Source: Knoellia sp. p5-6-4
GTDB taxonomy: Bacteria > Actinomycetota > Actinomycetes > Actinomycetales > Dermatophilaceae
DNA length: 64,000 nt
Reading direction: 5' to 3'
Assembly: GCF_029222705.1 (NCBI RefSeq)
Contig: NZ_JARGZF010000001.1
Span: forward strand, 1,422,437 to 1,486,436
The notes under the pieces are model-generated. The model was not told the origin of the DNA. It was given only the letters and a program-made list of their open reading frames with translations, and did not search any database. This document shows positions 55,745 through 64,000 of the stretch, in pieces. The stretch's first letter is position 1. Each line of letters starts with the position of its first letter. A program made the position numbers and the translations under genes.

Positions 55745-56944
55745 CTACCCCTGCCCGAGGTCGGCGAGCAGCTCGGTGAACCAGGGGGTGGAGGTGTCGA
55801 AGGCCTTGCCGCCCTTGATCCGGTCGAACTCGACCGCCCGCAGCTGGTCGCCGCGCTCCTCGTCCTCGCCGACGACGCCGCTCTCGCCCCGCAGGGCCGC
55901 GTCCACGGCGTAGTCGGTGCACCGCCGGATCAGCGCGAGGTCCTGCTCGTTCGCGGCGGCCGAGCGGGAGAAGTAGCCGCTCTTCTGCACCAGCACCTTC
56001 TCGGCGCCGAGCTGGGCGGCGAACTGCTTGGCGAACCACTGGCCAGGGTTGATCTTGTCGATCTGCACGTGGCCGAAGGGGTCGCGGGTGACCTCCTCCC
56101 CCGCGGCCTCCATGGCCTCGACGACCTCGTGCACGCCAGCACCCTCGGAGAGGAAGAGGTTGACCCCGTCGTAGTCGTCCATGAGCCCGCGCAGGCGCTC
56201 GGCCTCGGCAGCGATGTCGAACGGCCGCTCGGGCACGTAGATCCCGTGGACGTCCCAGCGGCGGGGATCGTTCTCCAGCCAGCCGGCGAACTCCTGCTGC
56301 TTCACCCATTCGTGGTGCTCCCTGGCAGTGGCGGCGGCCAGCCAGCCGCAGTGCCGGCCCATCACCTCGTGGACGATGAGCATCCGCGGGTTCGAGGAGT
56401 GCTCGGCGATGATGTTGCGGGCGAAGACGGCGCCCTGCTCGGCCGCGGTCCACGCCCCGAGGGACTGGCGGATCGGCACGACGTCGTTGTCGATCGTCTT
56501 CGGCATCCCCACGACCGTGAGCTCGTAACCGTGCTCGTGCAGGTAGGCGGCGAGGTCGGCGGCAGTGCCGTTGGTGTCATCGCCGCCGATCGTGTGGAGG
56601 ACGTCGACGCCGTCGCGCTCGAGCTGCTCGGCGGCCACGTGCAGCGGGTCCTGGCCCTCCGGCACCAGGCCGCGCTTGACGCAGTCCTCGACGTTGGTGA
56701 GCTTGACCCGGCTGTTGCCGATCGGGCTGCCGCCGAAGCGGTGCAGCAGGTGCGCCTTCTTGCGCACGTCGTCGGTGACCTCCACCGAGTTCCCGGTGAG
56801 CAGCCCGGCATACCCGTTGCGGTAGGCGATGATCCGCACGTCCGGCGCGACCTCGGTGTAGCGCTCGATCAGTCCCCCGACGGCCGAGGAGAGGCAGGGC
56901 GCGAGCCCGCCGGCGGTCAACATGGCGACAGTACGCACGGTCAT
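55745..56944 (-). CDS. pfp: 6-phosphofructokinase, PPi-dependent type
   Basis: 399 residues. Phosphofructokinase fold with the PPi signature: GGDDTNGTA (Asp where ATP enzymes have Gly) and MPKTIDNDV (Lys after Pro). Catalysis is in TIDND; MGRHCGWLAA and ERPFDI follow. It interconverts fructose-6-phosphate and fructose-1,6-bisphosphate using pyrophosphate, reversibly. Adjacent to an AMP-forming acyl-CoA ligase, whose pyrophosphate by-product it could in principle use. Confidence 0.92.
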   Translation of the reverse strand: MTVRTVAMLTAGGLAPCLSSAVGGLIERYTEVAPDVRIIAYRNGYAGLLTGNSVEVTDDVRKKAHLLHRFGGSPIGNSRVKLTNVEDCVKRGLVPEGQDPLHVAAEQLERDGVDVLHTIGGDDTNGTAADLAAYLHEHGYELTVVGMPKTIDNDVVPIRQSLGAWTAAEQGAVFARNIIAEHSSNPRMLIVHEVMGRHCGWLAAATAREHHEWVKQQEFAGWLENDPRRWDVHGIYVPERPFDIAAEAERLRGLMDDYDGVNLFLSEGAGVHEVVEAMEAAGEEVTRDPFGHVQIDKINPGQWFAKQFAAQLGAEKVLVQKSGYFSRSAAANEQDLALIRRCTDYAVDAALRGESGVVGEDEERGDQLRAVEFDRIKGGKAFDTSTPWFTELLADLGQG

Positions 56945-56986
56945 GGGCCCTACTCTGCCGGGTCCGGCGGCGGGCTGCCAGAGCGG

Positions 56987-57859
56987 TCAGCGGATCGCGA
57001 TCACAGCGCCCGACCGCTCCCAGCGGAGCACCGAGAGCAGGGCGCGGGTGGGCAGGGAGACGCAGCCCGCCGTGCCGGCGCCCTTGTCGAGGTGCAGGAA
57101 GATGGCCGAGCCCTTGCCGGGCACCCGTGCCTCGTTCCAGCCGATCACCTGCGCATAGTCGTATGCCGGCTGGTTCAGCAGGCTCTCGGCGCTCGCCCAC
57201 CGCCCGTCGGCGGGCGTGCGCCGGTGGGTGTTGTAGAGGGCCGAGCCCGGGTCGTCGACCCACACGTCGCGGGAGTCGACACGCAGCCAGCTGCCGATGC
57301 GCAGGCCGGGGTTGGCGTAGGCGCCGAACCCGCCGCGCAGCGGGAAGACCCCGGCCGGCGTGCGCAGGTCGCCCTCGCGCTTGTCCGCGCTCACGCCATT
57401 GCGGCCGACGTGCCCGTAGTAGGGCCCGAGATCGGTGGTGTAGCCGCTGGCGGCGCGGCGGCACGCCCGGACCGTGGCGCTCGAGCCCGACGAGTCGACC
57501 AGCACCACCTGCGGGGCGCTCACCCCGGACGGGACTCGGCACCGGCTCGCCGGGGCGGCCGGCTTCGGGGCTGCGGTGACGCGGGCGGTGGTGCGGCTCG
57601 CCGCCGGCGTGGCGGTGCGCTTGGCGGCGGTGGCCTCGGGCTTGGTCGTGGTCTCGCTCGGTCGCGCCGTCGTCGTGTTGCGGGGCGTGGCGGACGGCGC
57701 GCTCGAGGTGGTCGTGGTGGTCCAGGTGCTGGGCGTGGACACGGCGGTGCTCGCCGGGGCGGCGGTGTCCGCTGCGCCGCACGCGGCGAGGAGCAGGACG
57801 GCGAGGCCCGCCACGGGAGCCAGCCGCACGGCATACCGGGGCATGGGGGCTGACGTCAT
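56987..57859 (-). CDS. Secreted lipoprotein, L,D-transpeptidase-related (YkuD-like)
   Basis: 290 residues from ATG at 57859 (ATGA overlap with the upstream gene). Type II signal with lipobox LLLAACGAAD, a long Ser/Thr/Ala-rich linker (about 30-105), then a compact catalytic domain with GDLRTPAGVFPLRGGFG, FLHLDKGAGTAGCVSLP (the His..Cys site) and a final GAVIAIR strand. This is the shape of YkuD-type L,D-transpeptidase-like proteins that act on peptidoglycan. The linker is typical of surface exposure. Confidence 0.9.
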   Translation of the reverse strand: MTSAPMPRYAVRLAPVAGLAVLLLAACGAADTAAPASTAVSTPSTWTTTTTSSAPSATPRNTTTARPSETTTKPEATAAKRTATPAASRTTARVTAAPKPAAPASRCRVPSGVSAPQVVLVDSSGSSATVRACRRAASGYTTDLGPYYGHVGRNGVSADKREGDLRTPAGVFPLRGGFGAYANPGLRIGSWLRVDSRDVWVDDPGSALYNTHRRTPADGRWASAESLLNQPAYDYAQVIGWNEARVPGKGSAIFLHLDKGAGTAGCVSLPTRALLSVLRWERSGAVIAIR

Positions 57860-58803
57860 CGGGCGTCGAAGTGCTGGTAGTCGGGGTTGGTCCACAGGCC
57901 TCCCCATCCGAGGCCCTGGCTGGTGAAGGCGCGCACCGGGGCGCTCGAGGCGGAGGAGAACACCCCGGGTGCCGGGCCGCGGCGGCGGGCCCAGTGGTCG
58001 TCGGGGTAGACGGACCCGTCAGGGGCGAGGTAGGGGTTCTCGAACGGGTTCACGTCGAGGGCCATGCCGTAGGCGTGCCGGGAGTACACCTCCTTCTCCT
58101 CCTCGCCGCCGACGTAGCGGCAGTTGAAGGCGGAGGTGTTGTCGGCGTCCATGGAGGCGTAGTCGTCGGCCCCCGGGCCCTTCGGGTGCTGGCCCCAGCC
58201 GGAGTCCATCGGCCGCATCTGCCGGATCCGGAAGCGCAGGTCGTAGAGCCGGGTGAAGGCGGCCGCCGTCTGCTGCGCGATGGCCCGGTTGACCACGACG
58301 GCTCCTCTCGACCGCTTGCCGTCGAAGCCCCAGAAGTTGACGCTGACCTGGCGCAGGCCGCTGTGGCCGACCGGGCAGCCGGGCGTCCAGGAGTAGCCGG
58401 TCATGCGGCTCCACAGCGCGTCGGGCACCTGGGTGACCACCGCGTTGGCGCCACGGCCCTCGGCGGGAGGGTTCCGGGGGAATCGCACGGCCGGCTCGGC
58501 TCCTGCGCGGGGCACCGGTGCCAGCGCCTGCGTCCCACCGACCGCGGCGGCCCCGGTGTGCGTCGGGGTCGCCGCCGGCGCTGCTGGCTTCGTCGGCGCC
58601 GCGGCGGTGGCGGTCGGGGTGGGGGTGACGCGGGTCGCCGACGACGGGGCGGTCGTCGTGGAGGCCGACGCCGCCGCCGAGGAGGTCGGGCTCGCCGTCG
58701 CTGAGGCTCCGGCCACCTCGGGCGTGCCGCCGCAGGAGGTCAGCAGCACCGTCACCGCCGAGGCCGAGGCGACCAGGGCTGCGCTGCTCCGGCCGGACGT
58801 CAT
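57856..58803 (-). CDS. Secreted lipoprotein, M15 family D-Ala-D-Ala carboxypeptidase-like
   Basis: 315 residues. Signal with lipobox VLLTSCGG, low-complexity Ala/Thr/Pro linker (about 35-100), then an M15-type zinc peptidase domain: ADNTSAFNCRYVGG, SRHAYGMALDVNPFENPY (the SxHxxGxAxD zinc motif) and the closing DYQHFD. Probably trims cell-wall peptides. First of the two-lipoprotein pair. Both enzymes lie downstream of a LytR_C protein, so this is a small cell-wall block. Confidence 0.92.
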   Translation of the reverse strand: MTSGRSSAALVASASAVTVLLTSCGGTPEVAGASATASPTSSAAASASTTTAPSSATRVTPTPTATAAAPTKPAAPAATPTHTGAAAVGGTQALAPVPRAGAEPAVRFPRNPPAEGRGANAVVTQVPDALWSRMTGYSWTPGCPVGHSGLRQVSVNFWGFDGKRSRGAVVVNRAIAQQTAAAFTRLYDLRFRIRQMRPMDSGWGQHPKGPGADDYASMDADNTSAFNCRYVGGEEEKEVYSRHAYGMALDVNPFENPYLAPDGSVYPDDHWARRRGPAPGVFSSASSAPVRAFTSQGLGWGGLWTNPDYQHFDAR

Positions 58804-58856
58804 GGGTCACCATCGTGCCCTCGACCCCCGCAGGGGCCAAACGGGCCGGTGGCGCC

Positions 58857-59732
58857 TCAGTCGTCGGTGCAGGGGCGGGCGACCGTGGGGGTGGCCTGCT
58901 TCGGCCGCGGCGCCGGCGCCGGCACCTGCGCCACCGGGACGAGCGATTCGTACTTGTTGCCGAGCACCACGTCGACCTTGGTGCCGGTGCGGGCGTCCTT
59001 GAGCAGGGTCGCCCCGGGCAGGTGCTGGGCCACGATCTTGGCGGCGAGGTCCCCCTCCTCGCCGTAGCGGATCAGGGCGGTGCCCATCTGCAGCGTCTTC
59101 AGGGGGTCGTTGGTGACGTCCTTGACCTTGAAACCGCGCTGCTTGAGCTCCTTCGCGACCGTGCTGGCCAGGCCCTCGCGGAACGTCGTGTTGTAGACGT
59201 TCAGCGTGATCTCGCGCGGCAGCGGGTCGAACCGCGGCGGCAGCGGGACCATCTCCTTGTAGCCCAGCCCCACGACCACGTCGACGCCCTTGCTGGCCCT
59301 GCCCTCGTCCTCGAAGAGCTCCGAGCCGGGGATCTGCTGCTGCACGAGCAGCGCCTGGTCGAGCGAGCCCGGCCCGTGGTGGATGACCGCGGGCTGCGTG
59401 ACGTACCAGGTCTCGGGGGCGTTCGAGATGCCGCCGATGGAGAACTTGCGCTGCGACAGGCCCTTGGCGACGGTCGCGGCCATCCCGTCCTTGCCCGTGG
59501 CGTTGAGGACGTTGACGACGAACGAGCTGCGCTTGGGAGCCGTGACGACCTCCGGGGTGCAGGCCGGCTTCGGGGGCTCGGGCGTCAGCCAGCCCCGGCT
59601 GTAGGCGGTCGAGACCGTGGCAGTGCCGAGCAGCACGCCCGGGAGGGTGACGAAGATGAGCATCTGGCGCAGCCGGTGCTTGCGCCACCGCTCCTCCGGG
59701 GAGAGCTGCTGCGTCAGGTCCTGCTCGGTCAT
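58857..59732 (-). CDS. LytR C-terminal-domain membrane protein with two LytR_C repeats
   Basis: 291 residues from ATG at 59732 (AGGGGGC upstream). A short cytoplasmic N-terminus and one transmembrane helix (about 24-46), then two LytR_C domains: SFVVNVLNATGKDGMAATVA with its repeat ITLNVYNTTFREGLASTVAK, each ending in the VVVGLGY/VVLGNKY strand. LytR_C domains often sit on wall-polymer transferases; here there is no LCP catalytic domain, so the role may be structural. A candidate MtrA site precedes it. Confidence 0.88.
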   Translation of the reverse strand: MTEQDLTQQLSPEERWRKHRLRQMLIFVTLPGVLLGTATVSTAYSRGWLTPEPPKPACTPEVVTAPKRSSFVVNVLNATGKDGMAATVAKGLSQRKFSIGGISNAPETWYVTQPAVIHHGPGSLDQALLVQQQIPGSELFEDEGRASKGVDVVVGLGYKEMVPLPPRFDPLPREITLNVYNTTFREGLASTVAKELKQRGFKVKDVTNDPLKTLQMGTALIRYGEEGDLAAKIVAQHLPGATLLKDARTGTKVDVVLGNKYESLVPVAQVPAPAPRPKQATPTVARPCTDD

Positions 59733-59780
59733 CGGTGCCCCCTGGCTCTGCTGAAGTCGACCCCTGAATTGTGCACTTCA

Positions 59781-59798
59781 GTCACACCAGTCACATGC
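59781..59798 (+). promoter_or_regulatory. Candidate MtrA-type binding site
   Basis: GTCACACCA (59781-59789) directly followed by GTCACATGC (59790-59798): two 9-base direct repeats on the GTCACAnnn pattern reported for MtrA in mycobacteria. It is ~50 bases upstream of the LytR_C gene. Pattern match only. Confidence 0.45.
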
Positions 59799-59977
59799 GA
59801 AACATCATCGTCGTAACCATGTCTTCATTCAGCTGTGCCGCCGGCGTGACATCACTCCCCGCAGGACCTCATGGTAGGGACCGGTCCGGACCCGCGGCAG
59901 AGTCGTTCGCCCCATGGCCACTCCGTCAAAGGACGTAGGCGCGGGGGAGGCCGTCGATCACCGTTTCGGACCTGCCC

Positions 59978-60307
59978 CTACCCCGAAAGGTGCGTGGCGT
60001 TCACCGCTCGATAGGCGACCCACTTGCGCTCGAGCGCCTGGTCGACGTCGACGCCGTGGTGCCGGGCGAACAGGAGCAGCATGGCGAGGACGTCGGCCAC
60101 CTCGGCATGCAGGTCGTCCTGCAGCTGGTCCGGCGTGCGGCCCTTGTCGCGCCCCTGACCCGTTGCCTGCAGGTAGGCCTGGGTCAGCTCCCCGACCTCC
60201 TCCTGCAGCTTGAGCAGGAACCATGGCGACGTGCGCTCGACACCGAACCGCTCGGCATACTGCTGCGAGATGTCCTCGACCTCGTCACTCCACCCGGCGA
60301 GGTCCAC
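59978..60307 (-). CDS. MazG-like nucleotide pyrophosphohydrolase domain protein
   Basis: 109 residues from GTG at 60307. LKLQEEVGELTQAYLQ (EExxE) and HAEVADVLAMLLLFA (ExxD) are the metal-binding helices of MazG/dUTPase-type all-alpha NTP pyrophosphatases. It probably hydrolyses aberrant NTPs. It starts one base after the asd stop, so it is co-translated with asd and lysC. Confidence 0.9.
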   Translation of the reverse strand: MDLAGWSDEVEDISQQYAERFGVERTSPWFLLKLQEEVGELTQAYLQATGQGRDKGRTPDQLQDDLHAEVADVLAMLLLFARHHGVDVDQALERKWVAYRAVNATHLSG

Positions 60308-60308
60308 G

Positions 60309-61397
60309 TCAGCGGACCTGGGCGAGGTCGCGAGCCACCAGCTCGGCGACCTGCACCGTGTTGAGCGCGGCGCCCTTGCGCAGGTTGTCGCTGCAGATGA
60401 ACATCTCGATGGTGTTGGGGAAGTCGAGCGCCTGCCGCATCCGCCCGACGAAGGTGGGGTCGGAGCCGACGATGTCGGCGGGGGTCGGGAACTCGCGCTG
60501 GTCGGGCTCGTCGAGCACCACCACGGAAGGCGCCTCGACGAGCGCCTGCCGCGCCGCCTCGACCTTGATCGGCCGGGCGAACGTCGCGTGCACCGCCATC
60601 GAGTGGCCGGTCACGACGGGCACCCGCACGCAGGTCGCCGACACCTTCAGCTCGGGGAGGCCGAGGATCCTGCGGGCCTCGTGGCGCACGCACATCTCCT
60701 CCGACGTCCAGTCCTCCTCCACCGGCCAGCCGACCCACGGCACCACGTTGAGGGCGAGCGGCGCCACGAACGGCGAGTCGTCGTCGAGGCGGTCGCTGAG
60801 CGCCGCCCGGAGGTCGCTCGCCTGCTGCCCGAGCGCCCGCTGCCCGGCGACCGCCTCGAGCTCGTCGTGCAGCCGCTCGATGCCCGCCTGCCCCACCGCC
60901 GAGGCGGCCTGGTAGGTGGCGACGACCAGCTCGGTGAGCTCCCAGCCGCTGTGCAGGGCACCGAGCGCGTCGATCATGGCCAAGGTGGCGCAGTTGGGGT
61001 TGGCGATGATGCCGCGGGGACGGTTGCGCACCTGCGCCGGGTTCACCTCCGGTGCGACCAGCGGCACCTCGGGGTCGGCGCAGAAGGCGCTGCTGTTGTC
61101 GACGACCACGGCGCCACGGGCGACGGCCACCGGCGCCCAGGTCGCCGCCACGTCCTCCGGCACGTCGAACAGCGCGACGTCGACGCCGTCGAAGACGTCC
61201 TCGCTGAGCTCTTGGACCACGACGTCCTCACCGCACACGGTGAGCGTGCGGCCCACGGAGCGGGGGGAGGCGACCAGCCTGATCTCGCCCCAGATGTCGG
61301 CGCGGTGGCTGAGCACGCGGAGCATGACCGAGCCGACGGCTCCGGTCGCTCCCACCACCGCCAGGGTCGGCCTGACGCGGTGTGGGACACGCGACAT
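60309..61397 (-). CDS. asd: Aspartate-semialdehyde dehydrogenase
   Basis: 362 residues from ATG at 61397 (GTG 61400 also possible). NADP-binding VVGATGAVGSVMLRVL, the catalytic Cys in IANPNCATLAM, VATYQAASAVGQAG and the catalytic His in VPVVTGHSMAVH. Reduces aspartyl phosphate to the semialdehyde, the branch point to lysine/DAP, threonine and methionine. Overlaps lysC by one base (TGATG). Standard actinobacterial lysC-asd order (Rv3709c-Rv3708c). Confidence 0.96.
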   Translation of the reverse strand: MSRVPHRVRPTLAVVGATGAVGSVMLRVLSHRADIWGEIRLVASPRSVGRTLTVCGEDVVVQELSEDVFDGVDVALFDVPEDVAATWAPVAVARGAVVVDNSSAFCADPEVPLVAPEVNPAQVRNRPRGIIANPNCATLAMIDALGALHSGWELTELVVATYQAASAVGQAGIERLHDELEAVAGQRALGQQASDLRAALSDRLDDDSPFVAPLALNVVPWVGWPVEEDWTSEEMCVRHEARRILGLPELKVSATCVRVPVVTGHSMAVHATFARPIKVEAARQALVEAPSVVVLDEPDQREFPTPADIVGSDPTFVGRMRQALDFPNTIEMFICSDNLRKGAALNTVQVAELVARDLAQVR

Positions 61398-61918
61398 CAC
61401 CGGCCGGTGCCCCCATAGACCACGGCCTCGCCCTCGGCCGTGTCGAGGCCGAACGCTGTGTGGACGGCGCGGACCGCGTCGTCGAGCACGTCGATGCGCG
61501 TGACCACCGAGATGCGGATCTCCGAGGTCGAGATCATCTCGATGTTGACCCCGGCGTCGGCGAGCGCCTTGAACAGGGTCGCCGAGACGCCCGGGTGCGA
61601 GCGCATCCCCGCGCCGACGAGCGAGAGCTTGCCGATCTGGTCGTCGTACTGCAGCGAGGCGAACCCGACCTGGTCCTGGACCTTCTTGAGCGCCTGCACC
61701 CCGGCCTGGCCGTCGGTCTTGGGCAGCGTGAACGAGATGTCGGTCAGACCGGTCTCGGTGGCGGAGACGTTCTGCACGATCATGTCGATGTTGATCTCGG
61801 CGTCGGAGACGGCCTGGAAGATCTCGGCGGCCTTGCCCGGGCGGTCGGGCACGCCGACGACGGTGATCTTGGCCTCGCTGCGGTCGTGGGCGACCCCGGC
61901 GATGATCGGCGCTTCCAT
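61397..61918 (-). CDS. Aspartate kinase beta subunit from an internal start
   Basis: ATG at 61918, with AAGGGA upstream, opens a 173-residue in-frame product starting [17 protein letters not shown]. The C. glutamicum beta subunit, also about 172 residues and made from an internal start of lysC, begins similarly. It would supply the two ACT domains without the kinase domain, forming the regulated alpha2beta2 enzyme. Expression is inferred from homology and the ribosome-binding site. Confidence 0.65.
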   Translation of the reverse strand: MEAPIIAGVAHDRSEAKITVVGVPDRPGKAAEIFQAVSDAEINIDMIVQNVSATETGLTDISFTLPKTDGQAGVQALKKVQDQVGFASLQYDDQIGKLSLVGAGMRSHPGVSATLFKALADAGVNIEMISTSEIRISVVTRIDVLDDAVRAVHTAFGLDTAEGEAVVYGGTGR

Positions 61919-62668
61919 CTCGTTCCCTTCGTAGAGGTTCGGCATCACCCAGGTGCCCTCGCGGTAGGAGAAGGAGGAGCGCACGTGGATGGGCATGTCG
62001 TAGCGGCGGGCGTACTCGACGCAGCGGTGCAGCAGGATCTTGGCGCCGGAGGCGGCGAGCTCGAGCATCTCCTCGGTGGAGATCCGGTCGACCTTGCGCG
62101 CGGTGGGCACGATCCGCGGGTCGGCCGTGAAGACGCCGTCGACGTCGCTGTAGATCTCGCAGACATCGGCCTTGAGCGCGGCGGCGAGCGCGACGGCGGT
62201 GGTGTCCGAGCCGCCCCGGCCGAGGGTGGTGATCTCCTTGGTGTCCTGGCTGACGCCCTGGAAACCGGCGACGATCACGATGTGGCCGTCCCCGAGCGCG
62301 CTCGTGATCCGCCCGGGGGTGACGTCGATGATGCGGGCCTTGCCGTGCACCTCGTCGGTGATGACGCCCGCCTGTGAGCCGGTGAAGGAGCGGGCGGTGT
62401 GGCCCAGGTTCGCGATCGCCATCGCGACCAGCGCCATCGAGATGCGCTCCCCTGCGGTGAGGAGCATGTCCATCTCGCGGGCGGGCGGCAGCGGGGTGAC
62501 CTCCTGGGCGAGGTCGAGCAGCTCGTCGGTGGTGTCACCCATGGCCGACACGACGACGCACACGTCGTTGCCCGCCTTGCGGGTCTCCACGATCCGCCGG
62601 GCGACGCGCTTGATGCTCTCGGCGTCGGCCAGGGACGAACCGCCGTACTTCTGGACGACAAGGCTCAA
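61397..62668 (-). CDS. lysC: Aspartate kinase (alpha subunit)
   Basis: 423 residues from TTG at 62668, chosen because family members begin (M)[11 protein letters not shown]. Kinase domain: [53 protein letters not shown]. Two C-terminal ACT domains (about 265-420) bind the lysine/threonine feedback effectors. Same frame also yields the short beta subunit from an internal ATG at 61918. The upstream 225 bases (62669-62893) contain a -10-like TAGACT on the minus strand but no other gene. Confidence 0.96.
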   Translation of the reverse strand: MSLVVQKYGGSSLADAESIKRVARRIVETRKAGNDVCVVVSAMGDTTDELLDLAQEVTPLPPAREMDMLLTAGERISMALVAMAIANLGHTARSFTGSQAGVITDEVHGKARIIDVTPGRITSALGDGHIVIVAGFQGVSQDTKEITTLGRGGSDTTAVALAAALKADVCEIYSDVDGVFTADPRIVPTARKVDRISTEEMLELAASGAKILLHRCVEYARRYDMPIHVRSSFSYREGTWVMPNLYEGNEMEAPIIAGVAHDRSEAKITVVGVPDRPGKAAEIFQAVSDAEINIDMIVQNVSATETGLTDISFTLPKTDGQAGVQALKKVQDQVGFASLQYDDQIGKLSLVGAGMRSHPGVSATLFKALADAGVNIEMISTSEIRISVVTRIDVLDDAVRAVHTAFGLDTAEGEAVVYGGTGR

Positions 62669-62881
62669 CTGACTGCTCCGGTTCGGGTGGGTGCGGAGCG
62701 GCCAGTCTAACGACCGCCCGAGCCGTGAGACGCCCCTGCCGTATGCCGGACAGCCGGCTCCCAGCCCAGCCGGGCCAGCGCTGGTCCGGCCCCACCCCCC
62801 CGCGCCGAGATGACCCCAGCCCCACGACACGCCGAGGGAGCCAGTGACGCGGATCCATCTCGGCGAGGTGGAGGGGGCCGC

Positions 62882-62887
62882 TAGCCT
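62882..62887 (+). promoter_or_regulatory. Probable -10 element (TAGCCT) of leaderless ABC transcript
   Basis: TAGCCT lies 6 bases before the ATG at 62894, no Shine-Dalgarno. Confidence 0.5.
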
Positions 62888-62893
62888 GCGCAG

Positions 62894-63828
<935 letters not shown>

Positions 63829-63832
<4 letters not shown>

Positions 63833-64000
63833 GCTGGCACGGAGTCACCACGGTTGCCCGCCTGGAGCTGCGCCAGCGCACCCGGGCCTCGAAGTGGGTC
63901 GTCGTGCTCGGGATCTGGTTCGCGGTCATCGGCCTGGTCAGCACGCTGAGCCACCTCGCGCTCAACGACCCCGACGCCCAGTCGGGTGCGGCGATGTACG
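63829..64000 (+). CDS. ABC transporter permease (3' truncated by window edge)
   Basis: GTG at 63829, coupled to the ATPase gene. The visible 57 residues start [25 protein letters not shown]-like with a basic cytoplasmic lead and a first transmembrane helix ([21 protein letters not shown]), typical of ABC-2 type permeases. The rest lies beyond the window. Confidence 0.8.

Overview
The window comes from a very GC-rich chromosome (about 70% or more by eye), with strong third-position C/G bias and frequent GTG starts. A WhiB regulator, the helicase/Tad-secretion neighbourhood, a DUF4244 pilin, ArsA-type ATPase pairs, MarP and a PonA2-type penicillin-binding protein all point to an Actinomycete. 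I would guess Micrococcales, perhaps Intrasporangiaceae, but the family is inference. From memory, gene order from the helicase through the metallophosphoesterase follows Mycobacterium tuberculosis Rv3649-Rv3683, with the asd/lysC pair (Rv3708c/Rv3709c) a little further on. Lineage-specific blocks are inserted between these conserved genes.

Layout. 1-6293: 3' end of a DEAD/DEAH helicase, a small membrane protein, and a seven-gene Tad/Flp pilus operon on the minus strand. 6294-7701: a long non-coding stretch and a degenerate Fic-like gene. 7726-16208: a LytS/LytR-type two-component system in one operon with a solute:sodium symporter, then a DUF485/symporter pair (ActP/MctC type) and acetyl-CoA synthetase, which together look like an organic-acid sensing, uptake and activation module. 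16299-18891: divergent IclR regulator and malate synthase. 18909-33313: a minus-strand purine-catabolism island covering guanine deaminase, xanthine dehydrogenase ABC, ureidoglycine aminohydrolase, allantoinase, HIU hydrolase, OHCU decarboxylase, a permease fused to a second OHCU decarboxylase-like domain, urate oxidase, an HTH regulator, a thiamine-binding-like protein and a DUF6986 protein. 33419-37162: FMN reductase, acetyltransferase, NhaA and a holin-like protein. 37219-51446: the conserved block with alpha/beta hydrolase, MarP, NUDIX, Nth, Crp, metallo-beta-lactamase fold, NUDIX, RidA, DUF4177, alpha/beta hydrolase, ArsA pair, WhiB, PonA, YqeY and metallophosphoesterase. 51695-51771: tRNA-Pro(CGG), followed by a 2.2-kb accessory stretch of small or broken genes. 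54017-59732: acyl-CoA synthetase, PPi-type phosphofructokinase and three cell-envelope proteins. 59978-64000: MazG-like, asd, lysC, and the start of an ABC transporter operon.

How the genes fit together. The symporters and acetyl-CoA synthetase bring in and activate acetate-like acids. Malate synthase assimilates glyoxylate, which is also the end product of the purine/allantoin route. A shared ATTCC-N7-GGAAT palindrome sits in the IclR/malate-synthase promoter and just upstream of urate oxidase, so one IclR-type regulator may tie the two together. Allantoate amidohydrolase and a ureidoglycolate-releasing enzyme are not in the window.

The most unusual signal is not a gene. The octamer CGGCATAC (either strand) occurs about 30 times in 64 kb, roughly once per 2 kb, where base composition predicts about 2. 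It is in genes in different reading frames and between genes, and in at least five genes it forces the rare isoleucine codon ATA, so selection appears to act on the DNA itself.
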